From contig JADLBD010000149.1 in the NCBI GenBank assembly GCA_020847975.1, positions 1 to 59,103 of the forward strand: a stretch of 59,103 nucleotides of DNA, given 5' to 3'. The notes under the pieces are model-generated. The model was not told the DNA's origin. It saw only the letters and a program-made list of their open reading frames with translations, and ran no database searches. The position numbers and the translations under genes were made by a program. The stretch comes from Bryobacterales bacterium (lineage in GTDB: Bacteria; Acidobacteriota; Terriglobia; Bryobacterales; Bryobacteraceae). Shown piece by piece: positions 36,194-45,630 of this stretch (positions are counted from its first letter, which is position 1; each line of letters starts with the position of its first letter).

Positions 36194-37459
36194 CTATTGT
36201 TCGGTTCGTGCAAGAGGTTTGTTGGGACGGGGTACGTGATCATTTACACCAGACAGGTTTGCGTGGGGAAGCTGGAGGGCTGATGCAGCATTCGGGCTCG
36301 AGGTGCCGTTGCGCCAAGGTCGCGATTTCAGAGCCTCAAGAACTGACTCAGCAATCACTCGGTAGCCATTTCTATTGGGATGCATGTCGGCTGCGGTTCG
36401 GGCGTAAAGCCGGTGATCGAGTGAGCTTCGAAGAGATGGCAGGGCATCCACATAAGAGATCTCGGAATCTGTTAGAAACTGAAACAACTTCTGTTCGGCG
36501 AGACGTTCGTTCGCAATTAGACTATCAATTACGGTTCCGAGCGGAAGACTTGGCTTATGTTCAAGATAGCTGGAGAAAACGCGTTCCTTCGTGGGAATCA
36601 CGACGACCAGGAATTGCACATGATGGGCGCGGCAGATGTCGTTCATCTCCTTCAACAGCTCGAACGTGATCCGCATCCCCTCTTGAACTGTTGGACTCTT
36701 CTGATCGAGATTGCGAAGCAACCCCTTAGGAAGGAATGCCTCCAGGATGTCCTTTTCAGGAACAATCAACGATGTAGCTGAGTCGTAGAGTTGGGCTGCA
36801 TGGCGGATTTGGGCTTCCCCCTGCACCTGCCCCATAAATGGCCCGTGAAACACGAGTTGATAGGTGAGGCTGTGACGGGACAGCCAGATGCGGATCTTCT
36901 TGTGCCAGCTCAATTCGGCTGGCGCGGTCTTCCAGATATCAAAATCGGCCTTCCCGGCAGGCAGCTTCCTCAAGTACGCCCAATGGTCCAGACCATATGT
37001 AATTAAGAATGCATTCTCAAAGTCGTCGCCCATGTAAAGGCCGCAGATGATCATTCGAGGCTTGAGCTGGAGTGCCTTGGTTTTGAGAAGATGGAAGTAC
37101 TGATTTGGTCCGTAACCGCCCATCCCCATGTTATAGACTTGGCGACCAGTTATCCGCCCCAGCACGTATGGCCACGAGTCTTCCATCGTGGCTGTATTCC
37201 CATAGGTATGTGAGTCTCCAATTGCTACAATATCCGCTGTCTCTGGTACCCGACGGTTCCGGAAACCCCAGGCATCAAAGCCCGACCGCTTGATGGCCGG
37301 CGAGGGGGTGGCGCCCAGAATGCTGTCCTGGACCATTTCGACGGAGAGGTAATCCGCAGGATTCAAAACCAGCCGCGCTCCCACTTCGCACAGCATCAGT
37401 CCAGCGGCGCACGATAGGGCAATGACACTGAGGTTTATGAGAACTTGCTTCAGTTTCAC
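36194..37459 (-). CDS. SGNH/GDSL-type esterase, membrane anchored
   Basis: A 421-residue protein with one N-terminal membrane segment (LINLSVIALSCAAGLMLCEVG) and an SGNH hydrolase domain: block I VAIGDSHTYGN (catalytic Ser near residue 83), the block II/III region GMGGYGPNQYF, and block V DMHPNRNGYRV (Asp and His near 370). It likely adds or removes O-acetyl groups on the exported glycan in the periplasm. It lies 7 bases after the carbamoyltransferase stop, so it is part of the same unit. The 220 bases downstream, before the beta-helix gene, hold no gene I can recognise. Confidence 0.8.
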   Translation of the reverse strand: MKLKQVLINLSVIALSCAAGLMLCEVGARLVLNPADYLSVEMVQDSILGATPSPAIKRSGFDAWGFRNRRVPETADIVAIGDSHTYGNTATMEDSWPYVLGRITGRQVYNMGMGGYGPNQYFHLLKTKALQLKPRMIICGLYMGDDFENAFLITYGLDHWAYLRKLPAGKADFDIWKTAPAELSWHKKIRIWLSRHSLTYQLVFHGPFMGQVQGEAQIRHAAQLYDSATSLIVPEKDILEAFLPKGLLRNLDQKSPTVQEGMRITFELLKEMNDICRAHHVQFLVVVIPTKERVFSSYLEHKPSLPLGTVIDSLIANERLAEQKLFQFLTDSEISYVDALPSLRSSLDHRLYARTAADMHPNRNGYRVIAESVLEALKSRPWRNGTSSPNAASALQLPHANLSGVNDHVPRPNKPLARTEQ

Positions 37460-37466
37460 GCTACAG

Positions 37467-39326
37467 TTAATCCAGCTTGAACTCAGACCGCCAGTCTCCG
37501 GTTTCCTTCAACGGCGGCTGGTCTTGTTTAGCGAGCACATAATTCCCTACCACCAGAAAATCCATCTCCGTACGCATGAAACAGCGGTAGGCATCATCAG
37601 GTGTGCAGACGATTGGCTCGCCGCGAACGTTGAAGCTGGTGTTCACAATCACACCGTAGCCTGTCTGCTTCTTGAATTGCTGGATCAGTTCCCAATAGCG
37701 GGGATTCGTCTTCTGGCTAACGCTTTGAATGCGTGCCGAGTAATCAATATGGGTGATAGATGGCAGATCCGAGCGGAGGAAATAGAGCCGTTCGTAGAGA
37801 GGCTTCTCATGGTATCCGTCCGGCAGAGGGATCTTGTTCTCCTCACAGATCGGCGTCACCAACAGCATGTATGGGGATTGCCGGTCTAGATCAAAGTATT
37901 TCCCGATGTCCTCCTCGAGAACAGAGGGCGCGAACGGCCGGAAGCCCTCTCTGTACTTGATCTTCAGATTCATCTTCTTCTGCATCTCGGGATTGCGTGC
38001 GTCCCCGAGGATGCTTCGGTTCCCTAATGCTCGGGGGCCGAATTCCATGCGGCCCTGAAACCATCCAACCACATTTCCGCCGGCAATCTTTGCCGCAACG
38101 TCTTCAGCAAGCTCCTCGAAATCATCGTAGTAGTGTGCCTTGGCGCCGCGTCTGTCTAGTGCATGTCGAATTTCTTTGTCGGAGAATTCCGGGCCCAGGT
38201 AGGCGCCGCTCATCGCATCTCCGCACCCGTTAACCCTGCGCTCGTTTCCGTCATGAATGTGCCAGACGGCGTATGCAGCTCCAACGGCTCCCCCGGCATC
38301 GCCGGCAGCCGGTTGAATCCAGAGATCATCAAAGATACCGGCTTTGAGGATCTTTCCATTGGCAACGCAATTGAGGGCGACACCACCTGCTAGGACCAGG
38401 TATTTACTTCCGGTCAGCTTGCGGGCCGTACAAGACAGGCGTAGAACAATCTCTTCGGTAACCTGCTGAATGGCCAGCGCCATGTCCATGTACACTTGTG
38501 AGATCTGCGACTCCGGTTTACGGCGTGGTACTCCGAAGAGTCGCTCCCATCGCTGCTCATTCACCATCTTGAGTCCGGTGGCGTACTCAAAGTAATCCAT
38601 GTTCAACACGATGGATCCATCCTTGCGGATGTCGACCAATTCGGTAGTGATCTTCTCCTTAAACTCCGTGGTGCGCTGCGAATCCGGATTGCCGTATGGG
38701 GCCAGGCCCATTAGTTTGTATTCGCCGCTATTCACCACGAAGCCGGTGTAGTAGGTGAAGGCGGAGTAGAGCAACCCCACCGAGTGGGGGAACTGCAACT
38801 CTCTCAGAATCTCGATCTCTTTGCCCTTGCCGTGGCCGATGGTCGTCGTTGCCCACTCCCCAACACCGTCCACTGTAAGAATTGCGGCATCGGGAAAGGG
38901 CGATGGGTAGAAGGCACTCGCTGCATGGGACAGGTGGTGCTCCGGATAGTAGATCGGCAGGCGGGCATCTCCCAGTTTGGAAAGATGCTCGTCTAGAAGA
39001 TTCTTCATGAAGAGCTTCTCTTTGATCCAAACCGGAATGGCAGAGAGAAAGCTTCCGAGCCCACTGGGTGCGAACGCATGGTACGTCTCGAGGAGTCTCT
39101 CGAATTTGAGAAACGGCTTATCGTAAAACGATACTGCGGCGAGGTCCCTGTACTCCAGGCCGGATTCCTCTAGCACGTAGCGGCAGGCATGGATGGGGAA
39201 GGAGGAATCGTGCTTCTTCCGTGTAAACCGTTCCTCTTGGGCGGCAGCCAAAATGTTTCCGTCCACCAGAAGAGCGGCGGCGCTGTCGTGGTAATAGGCT
39301 GATATCCCGAGGATCGCCCGTTGCAT
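37467..39326 (-). CDS. NodU/CmcH-family carbamoyltransferase (SxtI-like)
   Basis: A 619-residue O-carbamoyltransferase: an N-terminal Kae1-like ATP/carbamoyl-adenylate domain (ILGISAYYHDSAAALL; YPEHHLSHAASAFYPS with the metal-binding histidines; ILTVDGVGEW) and a C-terminal YrdC-related NodU domain (MEFGPRALGNRSIL; GVIVNTSFNVRGEPIV). It transfers a carbamoyl group from carbamoyl phosphate to a hydroxyl, here presumably a sugar. ATG 39326 has a strong GGAGAAAGGAGC ribosome site. With the two small genes upstream it forms the carbamoyltransferase/DUF5989/SxtJ cassette known from saxitoxin and polysaccharide loci. Confidence 0.92.
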   Translation of the reverse strand: MQRAILGISAYYHDSAAALLVDGNILAAAQEERFTRKKHDSSFPIHACRYVLEESGLEYRDLAAVSFYDKPFLKFERLLETYHAFAPSGLGSFLSAIPVWIKEKLFMKNLLDEHLSKLGDARLPIYYPEHHLSHAASAFYPSPFPDAAILTVDGVGEWATTTIGHGKGKEIEILRELQFPHSVGLLYSAFTYYTGFVVNSGEYKLMGLAPYGNPDSQRTTEFKEKITTELVDIRKDGSIVLNMDYFEYATGLKMVNEQRWERLFGVPRRKPESQISQVYMDMALAIQQVTEEIVLRLSCTARKLTGSKYLVLAGGVALNCVANGKILKAGIFDDLWIQPAAGDAGGAVGAAYAVWHIHDGNERRVNGCGDAMSGAYLGPEFSDKEIRHALDRRGAKAHYYDDFEELAEDVAAKIAGGNVVGWFQGRMEFGPRALGNRSILGDARNPEMQKKMNLKIKYREGFRPFAPSVLEEDIGKYFDLDRQSPYMLLVTPICEENKIPLPDGYHEKPLYERLYFLRSDLPSITHIDYSARIQSVSQKTNPRYWELIQQFKKQTGYGVIVNTSFNVRGEPIVCTPDDAYRCFMRTEMDFLVVGNYVLAKQDQPPLKETGDWRSEFKLD

Positions 39327-39374
39327 GATTGCTCCTTTCTCCACAGTCCCTGGCGGCGTGGGAATACCGTAGAT

Positions 39375-39524
39375 TCAAAACAACGTGTAAATAAACGGCG
39401 CGATGGCGGATCCGCCGGCAAATACAATCAGAGCGCCAAACATCAATAAAATCATGATGACGGGCAGTAGCCAGAACTTCTTTCTGTGCTTCAGAAACCC
39501 CCACAAATCCTGTAGAAACGACAT
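39375..39524 (-). CDS. Small DUF5989-like membrane protein of the carbamoyltransferase cassette
   Basis: A 49-residue protein with AAGGAG seven bases before the ATG. It starts MSFLQDLWGFLKHRKKFWLLP and ends in a single membrane helix and SAIAPFIYTLF. The pattern (short amphipathic start, basic RKK, one helix, closing FIYTLF) matches the DUF5989 family that accompanies NodU-type carbamoyltransferases (SxtK-like position in saxitoxin loci). Its function is unknown; it may hold the enzyme at the membrane. It lies 48 bases before the carbamoyltransferase gene and 19 bases after the SxtJ-like gene. Confidence 0.85.
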   Translation of the reverse strand: MSFLQDLWGFLKHRKKFWLLPVIMILLMFGALIVFAGGSAIAPFIYTLF

Positions 39525-39543
39525 GGCGATTCTCCTTTAGCCC

Positions 39544-39933
39544 TTAGTAAGGCTTCTCCAGATCACGAGCTGCGAACGTATAATTTCTCTCCCACATCAC
39601 AGATTCCTCGCTCGCCTTGAAGGCACGCAGCTTTAAGGAATCCTTCCCTGTGATCTTGCGCACAACTCCCATCGGGGTGACGATGAGGAAAAATACGATG
39701 GCAAGTAAAACCTTGGACATGACTATCCCAAGCACATGAGAAAGCCCAAGCCACCCTACCGCAACCGGGCGAAATATTAGGGGGACGGTCATGTTCAAGA
39801 CATGTAACGCAATTGCAGCAGCAATCAGCACTTCCCGTTTTTGAACCATGTAGAGGAGCAGAATCAGTAGTACCATCGCCATTCCAGTGTCCCGGCTCTC
39901 TTCCTTGGTGATTGTTCTCTTCAAGAATTGCAT
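39544..39933 (-). CDS. SxtJ-like membrane protein
   Basis: A 129-residue protein with three hydrophobic segments and a conserved C-terminal stretch (TPMGVVRKITGKDSLKLR), typical of the SxtJ family found upstream of carbamoyltransferases. ATG 39933 is chosen; a GTG at 39969 would place a ribosome site too close. Its role is unknown, perhaps a membrane partner of the carbamoyltransferase. Followed by the DUF5989-like gene. Confidence 0.82.
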   Translation of the reverse strand: MQFLKRTITKEESRDTGMAMVLLILLLYMVQKREVLIAAAIALHVLNMTVPLIFRPVAVGWLGLSHVLGIVMSKVLLAIVFFLIVTPMGVVRKITGKDSLKLRAFKASEESVMWERNYTFAARDLEKPY

Positions 39934-40005
39934 AGCGATAACGTAACTCCTATTGTTCGGCTCGCCCACTTCCTCTGATCGCGTGGGGGTCTTCCTTCGG
40001 ACACC

Positions 40006-41169
40006 TCATTCCGTTTGTGGAGGCTTAGCAGAGAGATGGTGAGAAAGAGCAACTAGAGCACTCTTGGTGCTCGTGAATGACTCGTGGTGGTGGGCGTCAG
40101 AGCTATGTCTGATCTTTCCACTGTCGGTAATCTGGGATGGTTGCACTCTCTCCAGCCAGATCTCGCGCCAGTAGGGGTAGATTCCCCTGGGGCAGAAGGT
40201 ACGACAGCCACTGTATTTGGCTTGGCAAATCACTGAATCCAAAATGATGCACGGGGTTTTCATATCCTGCATCTTACCGGTATTCTCGTTGATGATTCGT
40301 GTGACTCTCTTCAACACGCGATACGTGCCTCCGCAATACGGCACCATCTCAGCGTCCCACAGTAGCCCGCGGTTCTTGCTTCCAACAGTTAGTGTGGCCA
40401 GAATCTCCTCGTGTGATTTCACGCGAACGAGTTCACCGGGTTGCAGATCGAGGGCGGTGCTGGGTGTAGGCTTCCCATCCGGAATGGTGCCCGATGTTCG
40501 GGGAAATTGTGGACCACCCCACAGGCTATGACACGTATTGTAGAGCCATCGCATAGGAGGACCAAGACCGATTCCCGCCTGGCTAAGGCTGTAGTAGCAT
40601 GCATAAACTAGAGCCTGGAACATCTGCACAAGGCGCACATTTCCGGATTGATAATCCTCAATGTATTGGCGGACATCCCACCAGTCGAGATGGGACGTAG
40701 CGTAGGGAAGACGCGTTGCCTGGCAATGGTAAGTAGGCTCTGCGCCGGCTGCACCGGAGGTTTCCGCGCTTCTCCAGACGTCATTCTCGCCGCACCAGGT
40801 CCTTGAGGCTACCTGCGGCAGGGTAACCAGCACATCACAGTGATGCGTGTCCGCAGCGTTGTCCACAACCGGCTTCAGCCATGCCTCCTTCCAGAAAATC
40901 AGACATCCAGCCTGACAACCTCCATGACCGCTCCCGTCACAACGTGTTTCCAGATGGACAGTCCGTTCTACACGGCGGCCTCGTGTTGGAAATACCGTGT
41001 CGCAGGTTTTGTGAGCCCGTTTATACACACGAAACCGCTTCCCGCAGTAGGCGAACATCTCAGGCATAAACGGCATTCCATCCAGTTGTCCATTCCGGTC
41101 AAGGGTTGTGAGAATCTCTTCCTTACTGCGAACTTCTACCCAGTCACCGACCTTGAATTGTGCTGTCAT
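40006..41169 (-). CDS. Cys-rich protein with a duplicated uncharacterised domain
   Basis: A 387-residue soluble protein that I cannot assign to a named family. Two related halves are visible: residues 5-101 and about 244-341. Each starts with an SH3/KOW-like strand (GDWVEVRSKEEIL-TL / GELVRVKSHEEILATL), continues with YCGKRFRVYKR / YCGGTYRVLKR, and ends with a Cys cluster (C77, C85, C89 / C315, C322, C326) followed by FWKEAWL / YWREIWL. The Cys spacing (C-x7-C-x3-C and C-x6-C-x3-C) suggests metal or Fe-S binding. The linker has more Cys/His (C111, C126, C149) and a DWWDVRQYIEDYQSGN motif. It lies just upstream of the SxtJ-like gene, on the same strand with a 72-base gap, which points to a job linked to carbamoylation or glycan tailoring. 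Confidence 0.8.
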   Translation of the reverse strand: MTAQFKVGDWVEVRSKEEILTTLDRNGQLDGMPFMPEMFAYCGKRFRVYKRAHKTCDTVFPTRGRRVERTVHLETRCDGSGHGGCQAGCLIFWKEAWLKPVVDNAADTHHCDVLVTLPQVASRTWCGENDVWRSAETSGAAGAEPTYHCQATRLPYATSHLDWWDVRQYIEDYQSGNVRLVQMFQALVYACYYSLSQAGIGLGPPMRWLYNTCHSLWGGPQFPRTSGTIPDGKPTPSTALDLQPGELVRVKSHEEILATLTVGSKNRGLLWDAEMVPYCGGTYRVLKRVTRIINENTGKMQDMKTPCIILDSVICQAKYSGCRTFCPRGIYPYWREIWLERVQPSQITDSGKIRHSSDAHHHESFTSTKSALVALSHHLSAKPPQTE

Positions 41170-41283
41170 TACTTAGCATGCCCCGCTACGGACCGTTGCC
41201 CTACAAGCGCTCCAGATGAGTGGCCATGCGCGATTGGACTAGGCGAAGGTTCCAGGGAAATCTCCATTCGCGCCTCTAGATTC

Positions 41284-42309
41284 TCACCGGGCTGCGGAGC
41301 GCTGTCTCTGCCTAGAGGCAAGAAAGCGCTCCGCCGTAAGCTTTGGATTCAAAATACAATCCGCCAACTCGGCTGCCGCTGCGCGGATAACGCGTGGCAC
41401 GCTGAAGGGCAAACCAACTTCCCGGATTCCTCTCTTATGTGTGGCCCAAAACGCCCGCTCACGCCCGAGGAGCAGACTCTTGCCAAGAAAGCGATAATAT
41501 GCTGCTAAGTGAGTGCGTAAACATTCCTCCCACTCTCTCTCACTCAAATACACCTTACCGTATGACATGAGAATATGCAGCATAGCCGTCAAATTGCTGT
41601 GTAGGTCCGTCGAGCGACTATTCAGGGAGTTTGACCGCACCCGTGTAAACGTTAACACTTGATGTACAAAGCCAAAATCAGAGCTCTGCAATAAGTCAAA
41701 ACACACTTCTGTGTCAGCGTGAATGTTAGCCTCATTAAAAAACCAATGCCTCTGTCTCACTAGATCAGCGCGGTATAGGACTGAGTTCGCTGATCCGAAC
41801 ACATACAGCGCATCGAGCAAATGACTCCTGCAAATGTATCGGCCATTTATCACGCTGGTGTGGTAGGGTAATCCTGTCAAGGTCACACGCCGCCCCTCTA
41901 AGGTGTAGGCACTGACGATGCCGACGGTGGGATTCGCCTCGGCCACCGCTACCATGCGCTCGATGCATTCCGGGAAAATCCAATCATCAGCAAATACCAC
42001 CTTGCAGTACTTACTGGTGGCGGATATGTATCGGAGCCCAACATTATGATTCACTATAGGGGATAACGTCGTAGGGTTTCTATACACCCGGATTCGTTGA
42101 TCCCGTGCCGCATACCGGGCACAGATCTCGGGAGATCTGTCCGTACTGTTGTTGTCAATCACAATGTATTCCCAGTTTACATACGACTGTCTGAGAATGC
42201 TCTCAATACTCTCGGCCAAATGAAGTTCTTCATTATGGAGCGGTGTAATGATGCTTACCAGTGGCTGGTTGAACGATATCTCTGTCACAATGCTGACGCC
42301 TCCGATCAT
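41284..42309 (-). CDS. Glycosyltransferase family 2
   Basis: A 341-residue GT-A enzyme: VSIITPLHNEELHL (about 18-31), IDNNSTDRSPEI, and the DXD-type FADDWIFPE (near 105). No membrane segment is obvious. It is part of a block (about 41-51 kb) with lower GC and more A/T-ending codons than the flanks. Donor is unknown. Confidence 0.85.
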   Translation of the reverse strand: MIGGVSIVTEISFNQPLVSIITPLHNEELHLAESIESILRQSYVNWEYIVIDNNSTDRSPEICARYAARDQRIRVYRNPTTLSPIVNHNVGLRYISATSKYCKVVFADDWIFPECIERMVAVAEANPTVGIVSAYTLEGRRVTLTGLPYHTSVINGRYICRSHLLDALYVFGSANSVLYRADLVRQRHWFFNEANIHADTEVCFDLLQSSDFGFVHQVLTFTRVRSNSLNSRSTDLHSNLTAMLHILMSYGKVYLSEREWEECLRTHLAAYYRFLGKSLLLGRERAFWATHKRGIREVGLPFSVPRVIRAAAAELADCILNPKLTAERFLASRQRQRSAAR

Positions 42310-42338
42310 TTGGAGTGGAGTCTGAGCTATCGTAAGAG

Positions 42339-43205
42339 CTAATGAGCAGCAAGGCCATAGCGGCGCGTCTTACCGAGGGGTGTACCGCGCGCAAGTACGC
42401 GACGGAGAGTCCAGCCCTCCCACAGCCTGGTCAGCCGTAGGGAAAGAAAATTCTGCTTGTCGCGCCACGATCCTAACATGTGATGGACGCCAAATGGCCC
42501 AAATTGATGCCAAGTACAAGGATCACGGACATCGTCGGGAAAGAGGACAGTCAACCTGTTGGCGAGGAGCGGATTCTCAGCACAGGTGCGTGATACGAGT
42601 CCAGGCCCGGTAGTGTTCAGAATATAAAATTGTTTACGAAACGGCGACGGTATAGCGTTCAGCATTGGCTTCACCCATGTAGCGTCAGCCTGCGCACGCA
42701 GACAATTGTCGATGACAGCCGCTAGGAAGGGATGAGATTGGATGGAGCCAAACGCATAGTTGCCGATTTGCCAATCCATAGTGAACTGGCTCCACAAATA
42801 TCTGATGGCGCTCAATTCCTCGAATGGCCACACGCATTCACATGAGAGCAGTGGAGTTAAGGACCTCGCGAGGAACATATCGAGATCGAGATAAAAGCCG
42901 CCGTAACGATACACGGCCAGATAACGAAAGAAGTCATACTTCTGTATACGGTAAGGAAAGGAACGGTAGGCTGCACGGTGCTCTGGCAACTGCTCCTCTA
43001 TGAACGCATCTACCATTGCATCATCGAAGTACATGTACTCGTACTCAGAATGTAGTAAACGTACATTCACGAGAGCAGCCTCGAGAAGTAATGGCAGTTT
43101 CGAAGGCCCGGTTTGTATAATGCGGCGTGGTATCAGGTGCGCTCCCACGGGCTCCCGACCAGCGATCTCTGATGAATGTTCTAGTGCCATATCATCACCC
43201 AGCAT
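42339..43205 (-). CDS. DXD-motif glycosyltransferase (GT32-like)
   Basis: A 288-residue protein with the sugar-binding DXD region YGGFYLDLDMF (near residues 100-110), preceded by RIQKYDFFRYLAVYR, as in the Gly_transf_sug / GT32 family, and opening with PRRIIQTG. ATG 43190 is an alternative start that would remove the 11-base overlap with the upstream polymerase gene. It probably adds an alpha-linked sugar to the repeat unit. Confidence 0.82.
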   Translation of the reverse strand: MLGDDMALEHSSEIAGREPVGAHLIPRRIIQTGPSKLPLLLEAALVNVRLLHSEYEYMYFDDAMVDAFIEEQLPEHRAAYRSFPYRIQKYDFFRYLAVYRYGGFYLDLDMFLARSLTPLLSCECVWPFEELSAIRYLWSQFTMDWQIGNYAFGSIQSHPFLAAVIDNCLRAQADATWVKPMLNAIPSPFRKQFYILNTTGPGLVSRTCAENPLLANRLTVLFPDDVRDPCTWHQFGPFGVHHMLGSWRDKQNFLSLRLTRLWEGWTLRRVLARGTPLGKTRRYGLAAH

Positions 43206-44592
43206 GGGAATGCTGCTCTTCAGGGCTGGTCGCTGCTGTTGATCGGCGGCCTGGAAGGGAATATGTCACACTAGAGTGATGTCCAGCGAACCAAGTGGGC
43301 GGAGCGATAATAGAGAGAAGAAAGGAGATCCATACAGGAGACATCATCTTGAACGACCCCTCGGTGAAATTGTAGATAATCGCCAGCACAAAGTAGGCTA
43401 AGCGAAGCGCAAAGAACTCCGAGGAGGCAGCGACCGCTCGCATCACCTTGCGATAGCTGGTGGCGAGAAGGATGCCAAGTATGATAATACCGAGCCATCC
43501 TAGATTTAGATACACTTCCAGATAGCCGTTGTGGGCTTGATTGCCGCCCCCATTGATACGGGTGATGTCAGCCAAGCGTTGACCCATCCAAAAACTCTCG
43601 TATCCGGCTCCCACCCACGGATTGACAACGAACTGAAGCACCAGATGCCACATATCCGTTCGTCCGGTGAGTGTAGGGTCGCGTCCAATCGTTGTTAATG
43701 CTGCACCCCCGATTCCCAGAAACAAGACTGAAAACGATGCGGCAATGAGGGTAAGGATACAGAGTCGCACGATTGCGGGACGGCGCATGAACATATAACG
43801 ATGCACACCAACGAGTAATGCGCCAATTAAGAAAAAGGAGCAGAGTGACGTCTTGGAATCGGCGATCCAAAGAAGCCATAACGACATGATGAGCAGAGTC
43901 GCGTCGGCAAAGTGCCTTCGTCTCCTGACGGCCTTTGAAGTTACTTCGCTGTTAAGGCACAGGCGCCAGACAGCCGCTATGCCAAAAATCAGACACAACA
44001 TCCCAAGTGAGTTTTTCCCTGTTGCCACGCCTGTCCAATACAGGCTGCCATCTAGGCCATAAGCTCGACCGAGGTCGGGAAAATACCGGATGAAGAGGAG
44101 CGATGCTGGTATGAGTATGGACCCAACTTGAGCAAAGACGCGTTGCACTGCTGCCAAGGGGAAGGGATCGGTGATCATTACCACTACCATGATGACATCG
44201 CCGAGGCTTCGAAACCATCGCTTTAGGCTGATTAAAGGGAAATCCGACCAGAGGACACTGATGCAGCAATAGAGAAAATAGAGGGCGAGGGGCGTGTTGG
44301 CGGCGACAATGCTGCGCACATATGCGATGCGACGCGTGAGAACGAGGACGCCAAGAAACATGAGCACTGCAAGCACGTCGCGGTCGACTGGGCTACCCTC
44401 CATATAGCGTTCCACGTTGTCCGTTGGCCCACTTAACTGAAGCCACTCACTCACATTCCTTGACGCAGCGATCAATAACCAGACCACAGGTATCCATAGC
44501 GCGCGGGATGTCCGAACACTAGGATCGCGATGTAGATACAACAGGCCAAGGATTCCGAGAGTACAAGTCAGAGCGGCTAACTGGGACGGCAT
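43195..44592 (-). CDS. wzy: Wzy/O-antigen ligase-like polymerase
   Basis: A 465-residue protein with about eleven membrane helices and a large periplasmic loop holding GRTDMWHLVLQFV, GAGYESFW and NQAHNGYLEVYLNLG, the signature region of the Wzy_C/WaaL family. Such proteins join undecaprenyl-linked repeat units. As the only such gene in the cluster it is the likely polymerase partner of the flippase at 23233-24717. Its end overlaps the start of the GT32-like gene by eleven bases. Confidence 0.82.
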   Translation of the reverse strand: MPSQLAALTCTLGILGLLYLHRDPSVRTSRALWIPVVWLLIAASRNVSEWLQLSGPTDNVERYMEGSPVDRDVLAVLMFLGVLVLTRRIAYVRSIVAANTPLALYFLYCCISVLWSDFPLISLKRWFRSLGDVIMVVVMITDPFPLAAVQRVFAQVGSILIPASLLFIRYFPDLGRAYGLDGSLYWTGVATGKNSLGMLCLIFGIAAVWRLCLNSEVTSKAVRRRRHFADATLLIMSLWLLWIADSKTSLCSFFLIGALLVGVHRYMFMRRPAIVRLCILTLIAASFSVLFLGIGGAALTTIGRDPTLTGRTDMWHLVLQFVVNPWVGAGYESFWMGQRLADITRINGGGNQAHNGYLEVYLNLGWLGIIILGILLATSYRKVMRAVAASSEFFALRLAYFVLAIIYNFTEGSFKMMSPVWISFLLSIIAPPTWFAGHHSSVTYSLPGRRSTAATSPEEQHSHAG

Positions 44593-44616
44593 GTGTTCGG
44601 TGAACAGCAGTTCGTA

Positions 44617-45594
44617 TCAGGCAAATACTACTGAATACAGTCGGTCAGCGGTCTTCCAGGAGCGCCGCGCATGTCTGACCCAGAGAACGCCAAGAATTGT
44701 TATCGCGAGGCCTCCGAGGAAGGACAGTAGCAAGCGCTGTATGTGGCCTGTGTTGCGGAGACTGAAATGGAGGGCGTGGAGAATTAGGATTTGCAGGATA
44801 TAGGCAAATAGTGAGTATTGCCCTAGAAGAATGATGGTTGTCCTCAGCGGATGTTCGGTATAGACCGGTAGTGTGCCTATCAGGTATATAAGCGCAAGAT
44901 TTACACATACACCCATCACCTGTAGTGGGTATATCTCCGCCCACACAGTGATGGCGGCGAGATAACAACCGTATAGAACAAGCAAAACAGTGGAGTGAGT
45001 GTTAAGATAGCGTAACGAAGAGTGTGGTACGTAGCCGACGGTAATGCCAAGAACGCCGAGGGTAACCAGCTCCGCATACGTGTTACTGGTGCCGCATGCA
45101 TGCAAGGCTGCGATGAAAAGAATGCCGCACAATGCGGCTAGGTGGAAGATGTGCTGGCAATAGGGTGATAATATTGCGAGAACCGCAGACAGGATGAGTA
45201 ACTCACCTATCGGTACCAGTATTGAGAAAGAGACTATAGCCTGTCCTGTAAGATACATAGAAACAACAGCTTCTATTGATGAGTGTGCACGGCCCGTAGG
45301 TATCACTGAGCGGATCGCAATATTGGCGATCAAGAATAGAAACAATAGTTTAAGGCCGCGGATCAGTAGACGCCGGGACAACACGAGGTTGCGGGATGCA
45401 TACTTCTGGAGATATACGTGTGAAATAATAAAGCCGGTGATGAAGATGAAAGATGGAGTCAGAAAGCGCAGGTACTTGTAAAAACTACCGGTGGTACTCA
45501 CAAAATAGTTTAGCCAGTGGTACACCACCATTAAGAGGACCAATACACCTTTTGTGAAGTCCAGCGCGACAATACGGCCCTGTGCGTTAGTCAT
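44617..45594 (-). CDS. Integral membrane acyltransferase (OpgC/DUF1624-like)
   Basis: A protein of about 325 residues with about ten membrane helices. The opening (RIVALDFTKGVLVLLMVVYHWLNYF) is typical of acyltransferase-3, OpgC and heparan-glucosaminide N-acetyltransferase-like proteins, with a candidate catalytic His in VYHW. They move acyl groups onto periplasmic sugars. ATG 45594 is preferred because the conserved part begins right after it; the ORF extends to 45615. Confidence 0.75.
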   Translation of the reverse strand: MTNAQGRIVALDFTKGVLVLLMVVYHWLNYFVSTTGSFYKYLRFLTPSFIFITGFIISHVYLQKYASRNLVLSRRLLIRGLKLLFLFLIANIAIRSVIPTGRAHSSIEAVVSMYLTGQAIVSFSILVPIGELLILSAVLAILSPYCQHIFHLAALCGILFIAALHACGTSNTYAELVTLGVLGITVGYVPHSSLRYLNTHSTVLLVLYGCYLAAITVWAEIYPLQVMGVCVNLALIYLIGTLPVYTEHPLRTTIILLGQYSLFAYILQILILHALHFSLRNTGHIQRLLLSFLGGLAITILGVLWVRHARRSWKTADRLYSVVFA

Positions 45595-45630
45595 TACATG
45601 ACTACCGTATATCATTGGCGACGGTCATTG

